Source of the DNA: Microbacterium pumilum
GTDB taxonomy: Bacteria > Actinomycetota > Actinomycetes > Actinomycetales > Microbacteriaceae
Assembly (NCBI RefSeq): GCF_039530225.1
Contig: NZ_BAAAOH010000001.1
Location: forward strand, 1,798,001 to 1,862,000
Direction of reading: 5' to 3'
Length of the DNA stretch: 64,000 nt
The notes beneath the pieces are model-generated. The model was given only the letters and a program-made list of their open reading frames with translations, was not told the origin of the DNA and made no database searches. How positions within the stretch are numbered: the first letter of the stretch is position 1; each line of letters opens with the position of its first letter. This document shows positions 18,842-28,513 of the stretch, in pieces. The translations under genes and the position numbers were made by a program.

Positions 18842-19954
18842 TCAGCGCAGGCGGAATGCCTCCGCTGCGCGTGCCTCGGGGTCGAGGGCCAGATCGGCGA
18901 GCACGGCTCCGACTCCGGGCGCGAACTTGAAGCCCTGACCCGAGAAGCCGGCACCGACGACGATCCGGCCGACACGGTCGAGGACGAACGCCTCGTCCGG
19001 AGTCGACGTGTAGGTGCAGCTGATCGGCACGGCGGTCGACGCATCGAGCCCCGGCATCCACTCGCGCACGTATTCGGCGAGCTGCTCGGCATGCTTGTCC
19101 GTGCGGAACGGGCGCGCATCCGGGTCCACCTCGTCCCCGACGTGATGGAACCCGACTTTCACGCCCTCTCCCGGCGTTGGCATGCCGTACACGTTCGCCG
19201 GCCAGCTCCCGGGCGCGACGAAGTGGTTGAACGAGGGCCACGCGTCGGCGGGGTCGCGCGGCGCGAAGTGCGCGGGGCTCTCTTCGGTGATCGAGAGAGC
19301 GGGGAGCGGGATGCGGCCACCGAGCACCGGGCTGGTCCACGCGCCGGCGGTCACGACGACGATGTCGGCGCGCACGGCGCCCTCGGCGGTGTGCACAGTC
19401 ACGCCATCGGCGTCTTCCTCGATTCGCAGCGCCGGGGTCTGCCAGCGAACCTCGCCGCCGTCCCGCAGGATGCGCCGTTCAAGCTCTTCCAACGCCGCCG
19501 ACGCTCGGGCGACTCCGGCATCCGGCGAGTACAGCACGGTGCCGTCGAATCGCATGCCCGACCAGCGCCGTGTCGCCTCCGCGCCGTCGAGAAGCTCGGC
19601 CGGGAGGCCCCGTGCACGCAGCTGTTCGTGGATCGCGACGAGTCCGCCGCCGGTGCCGCCGAGGGCCGCGCCGGCGCCGTGCGAGACCAGGCCGTGCAGG
19701 CGAAGGAGCGGCTCACCGCCAGGCGTGCCGAGCGCGTCCCACCCTTCGCGTGCCCGCGCCAGCAGGTCGAGGTAGTGCGCATCGGCATACGCGTTGTTGA
19801 AGTTGCGCGTCGCGCCGTGCGAGGCGCCCTGAGTGTGGCCCCGCGCGAACCGTTCGAGCACGAGCGGATTCGCACCGCGACTCCCCAGCGCCCAGGCGGT
19901 CGAGAGCCCCATCACCCCGCCGCCGATCACGATCACGGGCACGTAGTCGGTCAT
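18842..19954 (-). CDS. FAD-dependent oxidoreductase, SolA/monomeric sarcosine oxidase-like
   Basis: 370 residues from ATG 19954. The N-terminal dinucleotide fold is VIVIGGGVMGLSTAWALGSRG with the acidic LVLERF end; HTQGASHGATRNF is the conserved flavin-binding loop of N-methyltryptophan/sarcosine oxidases, and GFSGQGFKFAPGVG the C-terminal FAD motif. Such enzymes oxidise N-methyl amino acids, releasing formaldehyde and H2O2. The covalent-flavin cysteine of the family would lie near SCTYTSTPDE, where a Cys is present. Substrate not determined. Confidence 0.9.
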   Translation of the reverse strand: MTDYVPVIVIGGGVMGLSTAWALGSRGANPLVLERFARGHTQGASHGATRNFNNAYADAHYLDLLARAREGWDALGTPGGEPLLRLHGLVSHGAGAALGGTGGGLVAIHEQLRARGLPAELLDGAEATRRWSGMRFDGTVLYSPDAGVARASAALEELERRILRDGGEVRWQTPALRIEEDADGVTVHTAEGAVRADIVVVTAGAWTSPVLGGRIPLPALSITEESPAHFAPRDPADAWPSFNHFVAPGSWPANVYGMPTPGEGVKVGFHHVGDEVDPDARPFRTDKHAEQLAEYVREWMPGLDASTAVPISCTYTSTPDEAFVLDRVGRIVVGAGFSGQGFKFAPGVGAVLADLALDPEARAAEAFRLR

Positions 19955-20070
19955 CCATCGATCTTCGCAGGGTCGCGAGCCCCGACGTGCGGTCCGCGCG
20001 GCCCGCGGGCGTCGCGAGGCCGCGAGATGCGGCATCCCGCCCCGAGAACGCGCGCAGGTAGGCTGAACCC

Positions 20071-21195
20071 GTGAGCATGGAGATCGAGATCGGGCGCGCC
20101 AAGCGCGCGCGGCGTGCATATACGTTCGACGACATCGCGGTCGTTCCGTCGCGGCGCACGCGCAATCCCGAGGATGTCTCGACAGCCTGGTCGATCGACG
20201 CCTTCCAGTTCTCCATCCCTGTACTCGGGGCCCCGATGGATTCGGTGGTCAGCCCCCGCACCGCGATCATGCTGGGCCAGCTCGGCGGGCTCGGAGTGCT
20301 CGACCTCGAGGGCGTCTGGACCCGCTACGACGATCCCGAGCCGCTGCTCGCCGAGATCGCGTCGCTCGAGAAGACCGCGGCGACCCGCCGCATGCAGGAG
20401 CTCTACTCGGAGCCGATCAAGCCCGAGCTGGTGCGCGATCGCCTCGCCGAGATCCGCGCGGCAGGAGTCACCGTGGCGGGGGCCCTCACCCCGCAGCGCA
20501 CGCAGGAGCTGTACGAGACCGTCGTGGCGGCGGGCGTCGACCTCTTCGTGATCCGCGGCACCACCGTATCGGCCGAGCACGTGTCGTCGGTCGAGCAGCC
20601 GCTGAACCTCAAGAAGTTCATCTACGACCTCGACGTGCCCGTGATCGTCGGCGGTGCCGCCACCTACACCGCCGCACTCCACCTGATGCGCACCGGCGCT
20701 GCGGGAGTGCTCGTCGGGTTCGGCGGCGGAGCAGCCTCGACGACTCGCGCCACCCTGGGCCTGCACGCGCCCATGGCGACGGCGGTCGCGGATGTCGCGG
20801 GCGCGCGCCGCGATTACCTCGACGAGTCGGGCGGACGCTATGTCCACGTGATCGCCGACGGCGGCGTGGGCACCTCGGGCGACATCGTCAAGGCGCTCGC
20901 GATGGGTGCGGATGCCGTGATGCTCGGCGTCGCGCTCGCGCGCGCCACAGACGCGCCCGGCCTCGGCTACCACTGGGGACCGGAGTCGCATCACTCGAAG
21001 CTCCCGCGCGGGCGCCGTGTGCGGGTCGACCAGGTCGCCAACCTCGAAGAGGTGCTCTACGGCCCGGCGCCGGTCGCGGACGGCACCGCGAACCTCATCG
21101 GGGCGCTCCGCAAGTCGATGGCCACGACCGGGTACTCCGACCTCAAGGAGTTCCAGCGGGTCGAGGTCGTCGTGGCGCCCTACAGCGCCAGATGA
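20071..21195 (+). CDS. GuaB3 family IMP dehydrogenase-related protein
   Basis: 374 residues. IMPDH-like barrel (YTFDDIAVVPSRRTRNPEDV, APMDSVVSPRTA, GGAATYTAALHLMRTGAAG) without CBS domains. The catalytic-cysteine loop of GuaB (SICTTR) is replaced: the equivalent region reads VIRGTTVSAEHV and has no Cys, so classical IMPDH chemistry is doubtful. The family sits beside guaB/guaA in actinobacteria; its exact reaction is unsettled. It overlaps the SURF1 gene by 4 bases. Confidence 0.93.
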   Translation: MSMEIEIGRAKRARRAYTFDDIAVVPSRRTRNPEDVSTAWSIDAFQFSIPVLGAPMDSVVSPRTAIMLGQLGGLGVLDLEGVWTRYDDPEPLLAEIASLEKTAATRRMQELYSEPIKPELVRDRLAEIRAAGVTVAGALTPQRTQELYETVVAAGVDLFVIRGTTVSAEHVSSVEQPLNLKKFIYDLDVPVIVGGAATYTAALHLMRTGAAGVLVGFGGGAASTTRATLGLHAPMATAVADVAGARRDYLDESGGRYVHVIADGGVGTSGDIVKALAMGADAVMLGVALARATDAPGLGYHWGPESHHSKLPRGRRVRVDQVANLEEVLYGPAPVADGTANLIGALRKSMATTGYSDLKEFQRVEVVVAPYSAR

Positions 21196-22145
21196 GACCT
21201 CCTGAGGACGAGAACCGGTCGGTGAACGACCGAATCGAGAGGACACGGTCCGAGTCGCCGTCGGCTGATGACCGATCCGTTCCGCCTGGCCCCGTGCCCG
21301 AGGTGTTTCCTCCCACGCTGCGCGAGGTCATGCTGCGCCCGTGGTGGATCGGCATGCTCCTGCTCTGCCTCGTCGTCGCGGGCGTGTTCGCGTGGCTCGG
21401 GCAGTGGCAGCTGGGGCGTGCGCTCCAGACCAGTCCGACGCCGCCCGGTGCCAGTGAGGAGGTGCAGCCCATCGCCGACGTCACACAGCCGGGCGAGTAC
21501 CTGCCCGATCCACTCGTGGGCCAGAAGGTCGCAGTGAGCGGCTGGTGGGTCGGCGAGGACTTCGTCGTCGTCGACTCGCGGTTCAACGACGGAGTCGAGG
21601 GTTACTGGGTGACCGGCCAGCTGCGTCTCGCCGATGGCGAAGCAGGGCCGGACCAACTGGGACCGGTGTCGCTCGCGGTGGCGCTGGGTTGGGCTCCCAC
21701 GCGCGATGCGGCCGATGCCGCCGCATCCGCTCTCGAGACACTCGTCGCCGAGAGCGCGGGCGACCCGGTCGAGCTCACGGGGCGGCTGATCGCCGACGAG
21801 GGTCCGGCGCTTCCACCGCGGGGAGCAGAGCCAGACACCTTGACCACGATGTCGTCGGCGGCGCTGCTCGGACGCTGGCACGACATCGAGCAGCTCTCGG
21901 TCTACCGTCCGTACCTGGTGTGGGACGAGCCTGCGGTCGGTCTGACCGCGATCTCGTCACCGGCCCCCGCCGGGGGGTCCGGCGTCAACTGGCTCAACAT
22001 CTTCTACGCGATCGAGTGGGCCGTTTTCGCGGGCTTCGCGTTCTACCTCTGGTATCGCCTCGCGCGCGACGCCTGGGAGAAAGAGGTCGAGGACCTCCAG
22101 GACGCCGCCGCCATACCGCAGCCCCCCGACCCGGCAGCCCGCTGA
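21192..22145 (+). CDS. SURF1 family cytochrome oxidase assembly protein
   Basis: 317 residues. A polar N-terminal tail precedes the first membrane helix (WWIGMLLLCLVVAGVFAWLGQWQLGRAL, with the WQLxR family motif), then an extracytoplasmic loop with VSGWWVGEDFVVVDSRF and VALGWAPT, and a second helix near the end (WLNIFYAIEWAVFAGFAFYLWYRL). The layout is the SURF1 fold, which helps assemble heme-copper oxidase. The ATG overlaps guaB3 in an ATGA overlap. Confidence 0.93.
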   Translation: MRPPEDENRSVNDRIERTRSESPSADDRSVPPGPVPEVFPPTLREVMLRPWWIGMLLLCLVVAGVFAWLGQWQLGRALQTSPTPPGASEEVQPIADVTQPGEYLPDPLVGQKVAVSGWWVGEDFVVVDSRFNDGVEGYWVTGQLRLADGEAGPDQLGPVSLAVALGWAPTRDAADAAASALETLVAESAGDPVELTGRLIADEGPALPPRGAEPDTLTTMSSAALLGRWHDIEQLSVYRPYLVWDEPAVGLTAISSPAPAGGSGVNWLNIFYAIEWAVFAGFAFYLWYRLARDAWEKEVEDLQDAAAIPQPPDPAAR

Positions 22146-22160
22146 GCCCGGGCGTCGGCA

Positions 22161-22249
22161 CCGAGACCGGGCTGGGGTGCCGAAACCCGGTGGCGGGACG
22201 GCGGGGTTCGGCGCGGGTGGCGGGTGTCGGTGGCAGGGCCGGGTCTCGG
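22161..22249. repeat. G-rich gap with a distant inverted repeat
   Basis: CCGAGACCGGGC at 22161-22172 faces GCCGGGTCTCGG at 22238-22249 (one mismatch). Between them G-runs recur on the + strand. It separates SURF1 from the DUF3817 gene. No protein-coding frame is convincing here. Confidence 0.55.
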
Positions 22250-22331
22250 CGGGCGGAAGGGACTCCATATCGCGCCACGAGCGAGCAGTGACGCCGCCGG
22301 GATACAGCTGCCCCCCGGGTAGGATGGGAGA

Positions 22332-22832
22332 ATGCCGCGCGCCCCCAAACTCGCCTCGTTCCCGGCGATCCGCGGAGCTCTGCGGTTCTACCAGGTCTGC
22401 TCGATCATCACCGGCACGATGCTGCTGCTGCTCGTCGCCGAGATGGTCGTGAAGTACGCACTCGGCTATGAGCTGTTCCTCGGCGGATCGGGCGGATTGC
22501 TCTGGTTCGCACCGGTGATCGAGGGGCCGACCGGCCGCGAATCGACCGGCGACGGTTTCAATCTCTCGCTCGGCATCCTGATCGGTCACGGCTGGTTCTA
22601 CGTGGTGTACCTGTTCTCGTGCTTCCGCATCTGGAGCCTGATGCGCTGGAATTTCTGGCGCCTCATGCTGCTCGCCTCGGGTGGCATCATCCCGCTCCTC
22701 TCCTTCTTCATGGAGGCACGAGTCGCCCGCGAAGTGAAGGCGTACCTGCAGGCGCGCGAGGATGCGGAGCTGCACAGCGGTGCTGAGCACTCGACTCTCA
22801 CGCACGCGATCCCGACGGAGAACCAGCGGTGA
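22332..22832 (+). CDS. DUF3817 family integral membrane protein
   Basis: 166 residues. The DUF3817 core is visible: [20 protein letters not shown], a second helix region [17 protein letters not shown], the basic pair [10 protein letters not shown], and [19 protein letters not shown]. Three or four membrane segments. Function unknown; the family is regularly found next to guaA in actinobacteria. Its stop overlaps the guaA GTG start (GTGA). Confidence 0.92.
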   Translation: MPRAPKLASFPAIRGALRFYQVCSIITGTMLLLLVAEMVVKYALGYELFLGGSGGLLWFAPVIEGPTGRESTGDGFNLSLGILIGHGWFYVVYLFSCFRIWSLMRWNFWRLMLLASGGIIPLLSFFMEARVAREVKAYLQAREDAELHSGAEHSTLTHAIPTENQR

Positions 22833-24412
22833 CGGAGCAAACGGAAACGTCGCAGCGCCCGGTGCTCGTCGTCGACTTCGGCGCGCAGTATGCCCAGCTG
22901 ATCGCCCGCCGCGTTCGCGAAGCCGGCGTCTACAGCGAGATCGTGCCGCACACCGCGTCGGCGGGCGACATCGCGGCGAAGGATCCTGTGGGCATCATCC
23001 TGTCGGGCGGTCCGTCATCCGTGTACGAGCCGGGGGCTCCGGCGCTCGATGCGGGCGTCTTCGACCTCGGGGTCCCGACGTTGGGGATCTGCTACGGCTT
23101 CCAGGTCATGGCCCAGGCACTGGGCGGCGAGGTCGCCAACACCGGGCTGCGCGAGTACGGGGCGACGGATGCCGCGCTCACGGGCGACGGCGGTGTGCTG
23201 CTCGGCGGCCAGCCTGCCGCGCAGAACGTATGGATGAGCCACGGCGACCAGGTCGCGAAGGCCCCTGCGGGCTTCGACGTGCTCGCGTCCACGTCCGCGA
23301 CGCCGGTCGCCGCCTTCGGCAGCGACGCGCGCCGCATGTACGGCGTGCAGTGGCATCCGGAGGTCAAGCACACCGACTACGGGCAGCGCGTCATCGAGAA
23401 CTTCCTCCACAAGGCGGCCGGTCTCGCCGCTGATTGGAACAGTGGCAACGTCATCGCTGAGCAGGTCGAGCGCATCCGTGCCCAGATCGGCACCGGCCGC
23501 GTCATCTCGGCCCTGTCGGGCGGCGTCGACTCGGCCGTGTCCACCGCGCTCGTGCACGAGGCCGTGGGCGACCAGCTCACCGCGATCTTCGTCGACCACG
23601 GACTGCTGCGAAAGGGCGAGCGCGAGCAGGTCGAGAACGACTATGTCGCCTCGACGGGCGTGCGGCTCGTGACGATCGACGCCCGCGAGCAGTTCCTGGA
23701 TGCGCTCGAGGGCGTCAGCGACCCCGAGCAGAAGCGCAAGATCATCGGCCGCGAGTTCATCCGCTCGTTCGAGGCCGCCGAGCGCGATCTCGTCACGGAG
23801 GCCGCGGCGGATGGCGAGCCCATCCGCTTCCTGGTGCAGGGCACGCTCTACCCCGACGTCGTCGAGTCCGGCGGAGGCACCGGCACTGCCAACATCAAGT
23901 CGCATCACAACGTGGGTGGGCTCCCCGAAGACCTGCAGTTCGAACTCGTCGAGCCGCTGCGCACCCTCTTCAAGGACGAAGTGCGCGCCATCGGACGCGA
24001 ACTCGGGCTGCCCGAAGAGATCGTAGGCCGCCAGCCGTTTCCGGGCCCCGGCCTCGGCATCAGGATCGTTGGTGAGGTCACCGCTGACCGGCTCGAGATT
24101 CTGCGTGACGCCGACGCCATTGCGCGCGAGGAACTGACGCGAGCGGGGCTTGACGGCGAAATCTGGCAGTGCCCCGTCGTCCTGCTCGCCGACGTCCGGT
24201 CGGTAGGTGTTCAGGGCGACGGGCGCACCTACGGTCATCCGATCGTGCTGCGCCCCGTGTCGAGCGAGGACGCCATGACGGCGGACTGGACGCGGCTGCC
24301 CTACGACGTGCTCGCCCGCATCTCGAACCGCATCACGAACGAGGTCCGCGAGGTCAACCGGGTGGTGCTCGACGTCACGTCGAAGCCCCCGGGGACCATC
24401 GAATGGGAATGA
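22829..24412 (+). CDS. guaA: GMP synthase (glutamine-hydrolysing)
   Basis: 527 residues. N-terminal class I amidotransferase with [20 protein letters not shown], nucleophile Cys in GICYGFQ, His/Glu in WHPEV; then the ATP-pyrophosphatase P-loop SGGVDSAVS and the C-terminal dimerisation domain ([19 protein letters not shown] ... KPPGTIEWE). It converts XMP to GMP and completes the pathway started by guaB. Start GTG, coupled to the DUF3817 gene; the next gene starts inside its last codons. Confidence 0.98.
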   Translation: MTEQTETSQRPVLVVDFGAQYAQLIARRVREAGVYSEIVPHTASAGDIAAKDPVGIILSGGPSSVYEPGAPALDAGVFDLGVPTLGICYGFQVMAQALGGEVANTGLREYGATDAALTGDGGVLLGGQPAAQNVWMSHGDQVAKAPAGFDVLASTSATPVAAFGSDARRMYGVQWHPEVKHTDYGQRVIENFLHKAAGLAADWNSGNVIAEQVERIRAQIGTGRVISALSGGVDSAVSTALVHEAVGDQLTAIFVDHGLLRKGEREQVENDYVASTGVRLVTIDAREQFLDALEGVSDPEQKRKIIGREFIRSFEAAERDLVTEAAADGEPIRFLVQGTLYPDVVESGGGTGTANIKSHHNVGGLPEDLQFELVEPLRTLFKDEVRAIGRELGLPEEIVGRQPFPGPGLGIRIVGEVTADRLEILRDADAIAREELTRAGLDGEIWQCPVVLLADVRSVGVQGDGRTYGHPIVLRPVSSEDAMTADWTRLPYDVLARISNRITNEVREVNRVVLDVTSKPPGTIEWE

Positions 24413-24864
24413 GCCTGCACTACGTCCGGCCCACGTGGGCGGACGCCGTGTTCAACGGCGCGGTGGGATGGTTCACGCGCCGGGGCATCTCGCTGGCGGG
24501 CAGCCGAGTGCTCGGGGTGCGTGGGAGGACCAGTGGCGAATGGCGCGAGACGCCGGTCAATCCGCTGCGGGTCGCCGGGGAACGGTATCTCGTCGCTCCT
24601 CGCGGCCACACGCAGTGGGTGCGCAACATGCGGGTCGCAGGCGGCGGCCGGCTGCGCAAGGGCCGCCGGGTCGAGGAGTTCACCGCGACCGAGATACCGG
24701 ATGCCGAAAAGCCGCCGATCCTTCGTGAGTACCTCCGAGTCTGGGCATGGGAGGTGGGCCGCTTCTTCGAGGGCGTGGATGCCGCATCGCCGGACGATCG
24801 GCTGCTCGAGATCGCTCCCGACTTCCCGGTGTTCCGGATCACGGATGCCCGATCGGAGCAGTGA
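24409..24864 (+). CDS. DDN-family (deazaflavin-dependent) nitroreductase-like protein
   Basis: 151 residues from ATG 24409 (an ATG two codons earlier is equally open). The split-barrel family motif is visible: [37 protein letters not shown]. These residues in DDN/Rv3547-like proteins bind F420 or a related flavin cofactor. A redox or quinone-reducing role is expected; the substrate is unknown. The ATG overlaps the guaA stop. Confidence 0.87.
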   Translation: MSLHYVRPTWADAVFNGAVGWFTRRGISLAGSRVLGVRGRTSGEWRETPVNPLRVAGERYLVAPRGHTQWVRNMRVAGGGRLRKGRRVEEFTATEIPDAEKPPILREYLRVWAWEVGRFFEGVDAASPDDRLLEIAPDFPVFRITDARSEQ

Positions 24865-24865
24865 C

Positions 24866-26260
24866 ATGTTTCCCGACGCCGAGTACCTCATCGTTTCCAG
24901 CCGCCTCATCCCCGACATGGACGGCGGCTACACGCTGGCCACCCTCGCGCGGGCACGGCAGATGGCGGCCGCAGGCGTGCACGAGGGCCGTGGGCCGCTG
25001 CTGCTGACGGTCGACCCCGGCACGGCGGAGGCCCACGCGCGGCACCGAGCGGCATTCGCCGGACGAGATCTCGTCGTCGATCCGTCGCGCATGCGGAACC
25101 TGTTCGATGAAGCGGCCGATCCGCACGGCGGAGCCGCGCCGTGGTTGCGATCCGCCGCGCGTCCCGGCGAGCCCGACCCCGCGCTCGCGTATCGCGAGAT
25201 CGAGACGACCGACGGTGACCGCGTGCTGGCGCTGCCGGTCATCGCGGGCGACCCGGACTGGCACATCACGACCGCTCCGATCGTCGTCTACGGGGCATCG
25301 GGATCGGTCGTCGGTGTGATCGACGGCTTCGGCGCACTCTACCGAGCCTGGCTGGTGCACCTCGTCGGCCAGTTGCGCGGGGCTGATCTCGACCGCCCGG
25401 TCGTCGTGATCTGCGAGTCGCGGCAGCTGGGTGAGCTGCTCGTCGGGTGGGATGACCCCGACGTCCGCCTGGTGCACGCCATCCACACCGTCCACCTCGA
25501 GCCGCCGTACGAACCGGACGGGCCCATCAACGCGCTGTGGTCGCGCTGGTTCACCGTCGCGGAGCGTTTCGACGCGGTGCTGTGGCCGACCACCATGCAG
25601 CGCTCGGATGTCGAGCAGCGCTTCGGCGGTTCGCCGGTGCACGTGGTGGTTCCGCACGCGGTGCCCGCTGCGGCATCCGTCGCCCCGCTGTCGGCGCGAG
25701 ACCCGGGTCGCGTCGTGATGCTCAATCGCCTCGCGCCGGGCAAGCGCGTCGACCACGCTGTCCGGGCATTCGAGGCGGTCGTGCGCGAGGTGCCGGATGC
25801 CACGCTCGACATCTACGGCGAGGGACCCGAGCACGATGCGCTCCATGACCTCATCGACAGCCGGCGCCTCGGGGCCCATGTCGTGCTGCGCGGACGGACG
25901 GACGATCCGGGTCACGTGCTGGACGAGGCATCCGTGTTCCTCACGACGTCGGCCTTCGAAGGCCAGGGTCTCGCGCTCGCGGAGGCCCTCGCGCACGGCT
26001 GTCCGGTCATCGCCTACGACGTGCCCTACGGTCCGCGCGAGATCCTCGCGCGCGGCGGCGGATGGCTCATCCCGGACGGCGATGAGGACACGCTCGCGGC
26101 GATGCTGGTGCGCCTGCTCACCGAGATCGAGGTCCGCGCCCAGCTCGCGGAGGAGGCGGTGCAGGTCGCGCGAGAGGTGAGCCCCGACCGGGTGATGGAT
26201 GCCCTCGCCACCGCGGTCACCGACGTGCTGGCGCGCCCGTCGCGCCGCACCGACCCCTGA
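24866..26260 (+). CDS. glycosyltransferase family 4 protein
   Basis: 464 residues. The C-terminal half shows the GT-B nucleotide-sugar site: LNRLAPGKRVDHAVRAF, LDIYGEGPEHDAL, LRGRTDDPGHVLDEASVFL and the EX7E motif region SAFEGQGLALAEALAHGCPV. The N-terminal half resembles TagE/GtfA-type enzymes of Gram-positive bacteria that glucosylate wall polymers or serine-rich proteins. Acceptor unknown. ATG 24866 follows the upstream TGA by one base. Confidence 0.88.
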   Translation: MFPDAEYLIVSSRLIPDMDGGYTLATLARARQMAAAGVHEGRGPLLLTVDPGTAEAHARHRAAFAGRDLVVDPSRMRNLFDEAADPHGGAAPWLRSAARPGEPDPALAYREIETTDGDRVLALPVIAGDPDWHITTAPIVVYGASGSVVGVIDGFGALYRAWLVHLVGQLRGADLDRPVVVICESRQLGELLVGWDDPDVRLVHAIHTVHLEPPYEPDGPINALWSRWFTVAERFDAVLWPTTMQRSDVEQRFGGSPVHVVVPHAVPAAASVAPLSARDPGRVVMLNRLAPGKRVDHAVRAFEAVVREVPDATLDIYGEGPEHDALHDLIDSRRLGAHVVLRGRTDDPGHVLDEASVFLTTSAFEGQGLALAEALAHGCPVIAYDVPYGPREILARGGGWLIPDGDEDTLAAMLVRLLTEIEVRAQLAEEAVQVAREVSPDRVMDALATAVTDVLARPSRRTDP

Positions 26261-26263
26261 TCG

Positions 26264-28384
26264 TCAGAGGAACAGCAGCCCGCGGAAGATGAGCCACACG
26301 GCCATGGCGACGGATGCCGCCGATGCCACTGAGAGAGCGACGCGATGGAAGGTCGTTCCGTCGGCAACCACCCATGCCCGCACGGTCACGACGACCAGCA
26401 GAATCGTGACCGCGATCGCGAGCAGGAGCGCGATGATGAGCGGGCGGGCGGCCACAGGCACCCCGAATCCGAGGATCAGCGGATCGGTGTTCACGATCAC
26501 GAGCGCCAGGGCTCCGGCGTAGGCCAGATACAGCACCGCCGCGGTCGCCGCGACCGGCACCGCGCCTGCCGGCGCCCCGCCGCGTCGGCGGAAGAGCCAC
26601 GACAGTCCGTAGACGACGGAGTACACGAGCGTCGCGATCAGCAGGACCAGGATGATCGACGGGATGCCGACCTGCACCGGCTTTCCCGACTGCACCACGT
26701 CGGTGTTGAACCGGTAGATCGCAGAGGTCGGATAGATGTCGCTGGTGGTGAGGAAGTCCGTCGGAGGCATCGCGGCGATGCATGACGAGTCCGGTTCGCT
26801 GCGGGGATCGTTCAAGAACTGCTGGGCGATGGATGCCGGACAGTCGTCGATCCAGTTCTGCCACACGGCTCCGTGGGCCATGGTCGGGAACGCGTAGAGG
26901 TAATGCCAGGCGAGCCCGGCAGCCGCCTTCTCACTGAACGCGAGCGGTGTGACGGGGTCGTACCCGCCGACGGTGAGCAGGGCGGGGATCCGGCTCGCTA
27001 CCGCCTGGTTCTCGATCGCGGAGAGCGCTGGAACGTCCCAGACCTCGCAGTCACCGGGCAGTCCGCCGGGATCGACGAAATGTTCCAGGATCGGATCGTC
27101 CTCACCGGCGGCGGCGATGGCCTCAGGGTCGTTGAACGGCGCTTCCTCAGCGCACTCGACCGAGAGGTACAGCCCCTCCGTCGAGTAATCTGCCGAGTCG
27201 ACACTGCTCTGCGCCAGCGGTAGCGCGCTGTCGAGATTCCCTCGCGACAGCTGGTCGATGACGAAGGGCAGGATCGGCACGAGCCGCGCGTCATACAGCG
27301 CGTCGAACAGGCCGGCAGCGACATCCGTGTCGTGCAGGTCGAGCCGCACGTCCGATCCGTCCGATGGATCCTTGACGGTGACCGACAGCGGCTTGTCGGC
27401 GACGGTGTCGAGCAGGCGTGCCAGCGTTGCTTCGAGATCGGGATACTCCTCTTCGCAATTCGCGTCAGCGGCGCACGCCGCGAGCATGTTGTCGAGGGCC
27501 GTCCGGAACCCGGCGGGCATCAGCTCGTGGCGATTCACGTTGAGCGGCAGCGTCCCGTCGAGGATGACGGAGCGCAGTCCCTCGGGGTGGTCGCGCATCA
27601 TCGTCAACGCCAGGCGTGAGCCGTATGACACGCCGTAGAGGTTCCACGCGTCATAGCCGAGCGCCTTGCGCAGGTCGACGAGGTCGGCGGCGCTCTCGGC
27701 GCTCGTGTACCCGGCGAGGTTGTTTCCCTCCTCCACGAGGCGGGCGTAGCACTTCGCCGTCAGCTCGCGACGCAGGTCGTCGGCGGCGGAGCCCGTCAGC
27801 CAGACGCCGTCGACGATCCGGTGCTCGGTGTCGAGCTCGGGGCAGTCGAGCGAGGGGTCCGCCTGCGCGTCGCCGCGCTGCTCCACCAGGATGATGTCGC
27901 GACCGTCGGCTGCCCAGTCGGCGTAGTCGAGCGCGTACCACAGCGCGCCGAAGGTGCTCGAGCCCGGGCCTCCCGCGGTCGGGAAGACGAGCGGGTCGGC
28001 GGCGGGCTCGTCGGATCGGCTGGCGATCACGGCCACCGGCAGATCGAGGGTCTTCTCGGGATCGCTTCCGGGGGCGCGGCTTTCAGGTACCACGAGCACG
28101 CCGCACGTCACGCGAGACGCGTGCTCAGGCGGCACTTCGACCGGACACCTGGCCTCGGTCAGGGCGGTCCCCACCACGACGGTCGGAGCGCCCGCCGCCG
28201 TGGCGCTGGTGGAGCCTGTCGCACCGCCGAGCGGGGCGGCGACCGCGGCCGACGCCAGAAGAACGGCCGCGACGGGAAGCAGGCGGTGACGGGGCAACCG
28301 GATGTCGCGCCCGCCGGCACGCCGCCATGCCCGGCGAGTGGCATTCCTGAGCGCATCCCTCAGCGGATTGCGTGGCCGGGCCAT
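26264..28384 (-). CDS. alpha/beta hydrolase (tripeptidyl aminopeptidase/proline iminopeptidase type) with C-terminal membrane domain
   Basis: 706 residues. A signal or membrane segment at about 34-60 (LLPVAAVLLASAAVAAPL), then an extracytoplasmic hydrolase: oxyanion loop TAGGPGSST, nucleophile in GVSYGSRLAL, and the TAP-like C-terminal part with the probable catalytic Asp (GGYDPVTP) and His (TMAHG). Four helices follow from about residue 565 (IPSIILVLLIATLVYSVVYG and on). The added four-helix membrane tail is uncommon for secreted SlpD/TAP peptidases and would anchor the enzyme. Substrate inferred to be short peptides. Confidence 0.87.
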   Translation of the reverse strand: MARPRNPLRDALRNATRRAWRRAGGRDIRLPRHRLLPVAAVLLASAAVAAPLGGATGSTSATAAGAPTVVVGTALTEARCPVEVPPEHASRVTCGVLVVPESRAPGSDPEKTLDLPVAVIASRSDEPAADPLVFPTAGGPGSSTFGALWYALDYADWAADGRDIILVEQRGDAQADPSLDCPELDTEHRIVDGVWLTGSAADDLRRELTAKCYARLVEEGNNLAGYTSAESAADLVDLRKALGYDAWNLYGVSYGSRLALTMMRDHPEGLRSVILDGTLPLNVNRHELMPAGFRTALDNMLAACAADANCEEEYPDLEATLARLLDTVADKPLSVTVKDPSDGSDVRLDLHDTDVAAGLFDALYDARLVPILPFVIDQLSRGNLDSALPLAQSSVDSADYSTEGLYLSVECAEEAPFNDPEAIAAAGEDDPILEHFVDPGGLPGDCEVWDVPALSAIENQAVASRIPALLTVGGYDPVTPLAFSEKAAAGLAWHYLYAFPTMAHGAVWQNWIDDCPASIAQQFLNDPRSEPDSSCIAAMPPTDFLTTSDIYPTSAIYRFNTDVVQSGKPVQVGIPSIILVLLIATLVYSVVYGLSWLFRRRGGAPAGAVPVAATAAVLYLAYAGALALVIVNTDPLILGFGVPVAARPLIIALLLAIAVTILLVVVTVRAWVVADGTTFHRVALSVASAASVAMAVWLIFRGLLFL

Positions 28385-28513
28385 AGCGTCACCCTAGTGA
28401 GCATCCCGTCCCGCGGACAGGAGGACGAGGCATGTGGAGCCGATCCGCCCACGGCGGCGCCGCCGTGAGCGGATCGCGTCCCGTCCGCCGCCAGTCCGGC
28501 GCAGGCTGATGGC

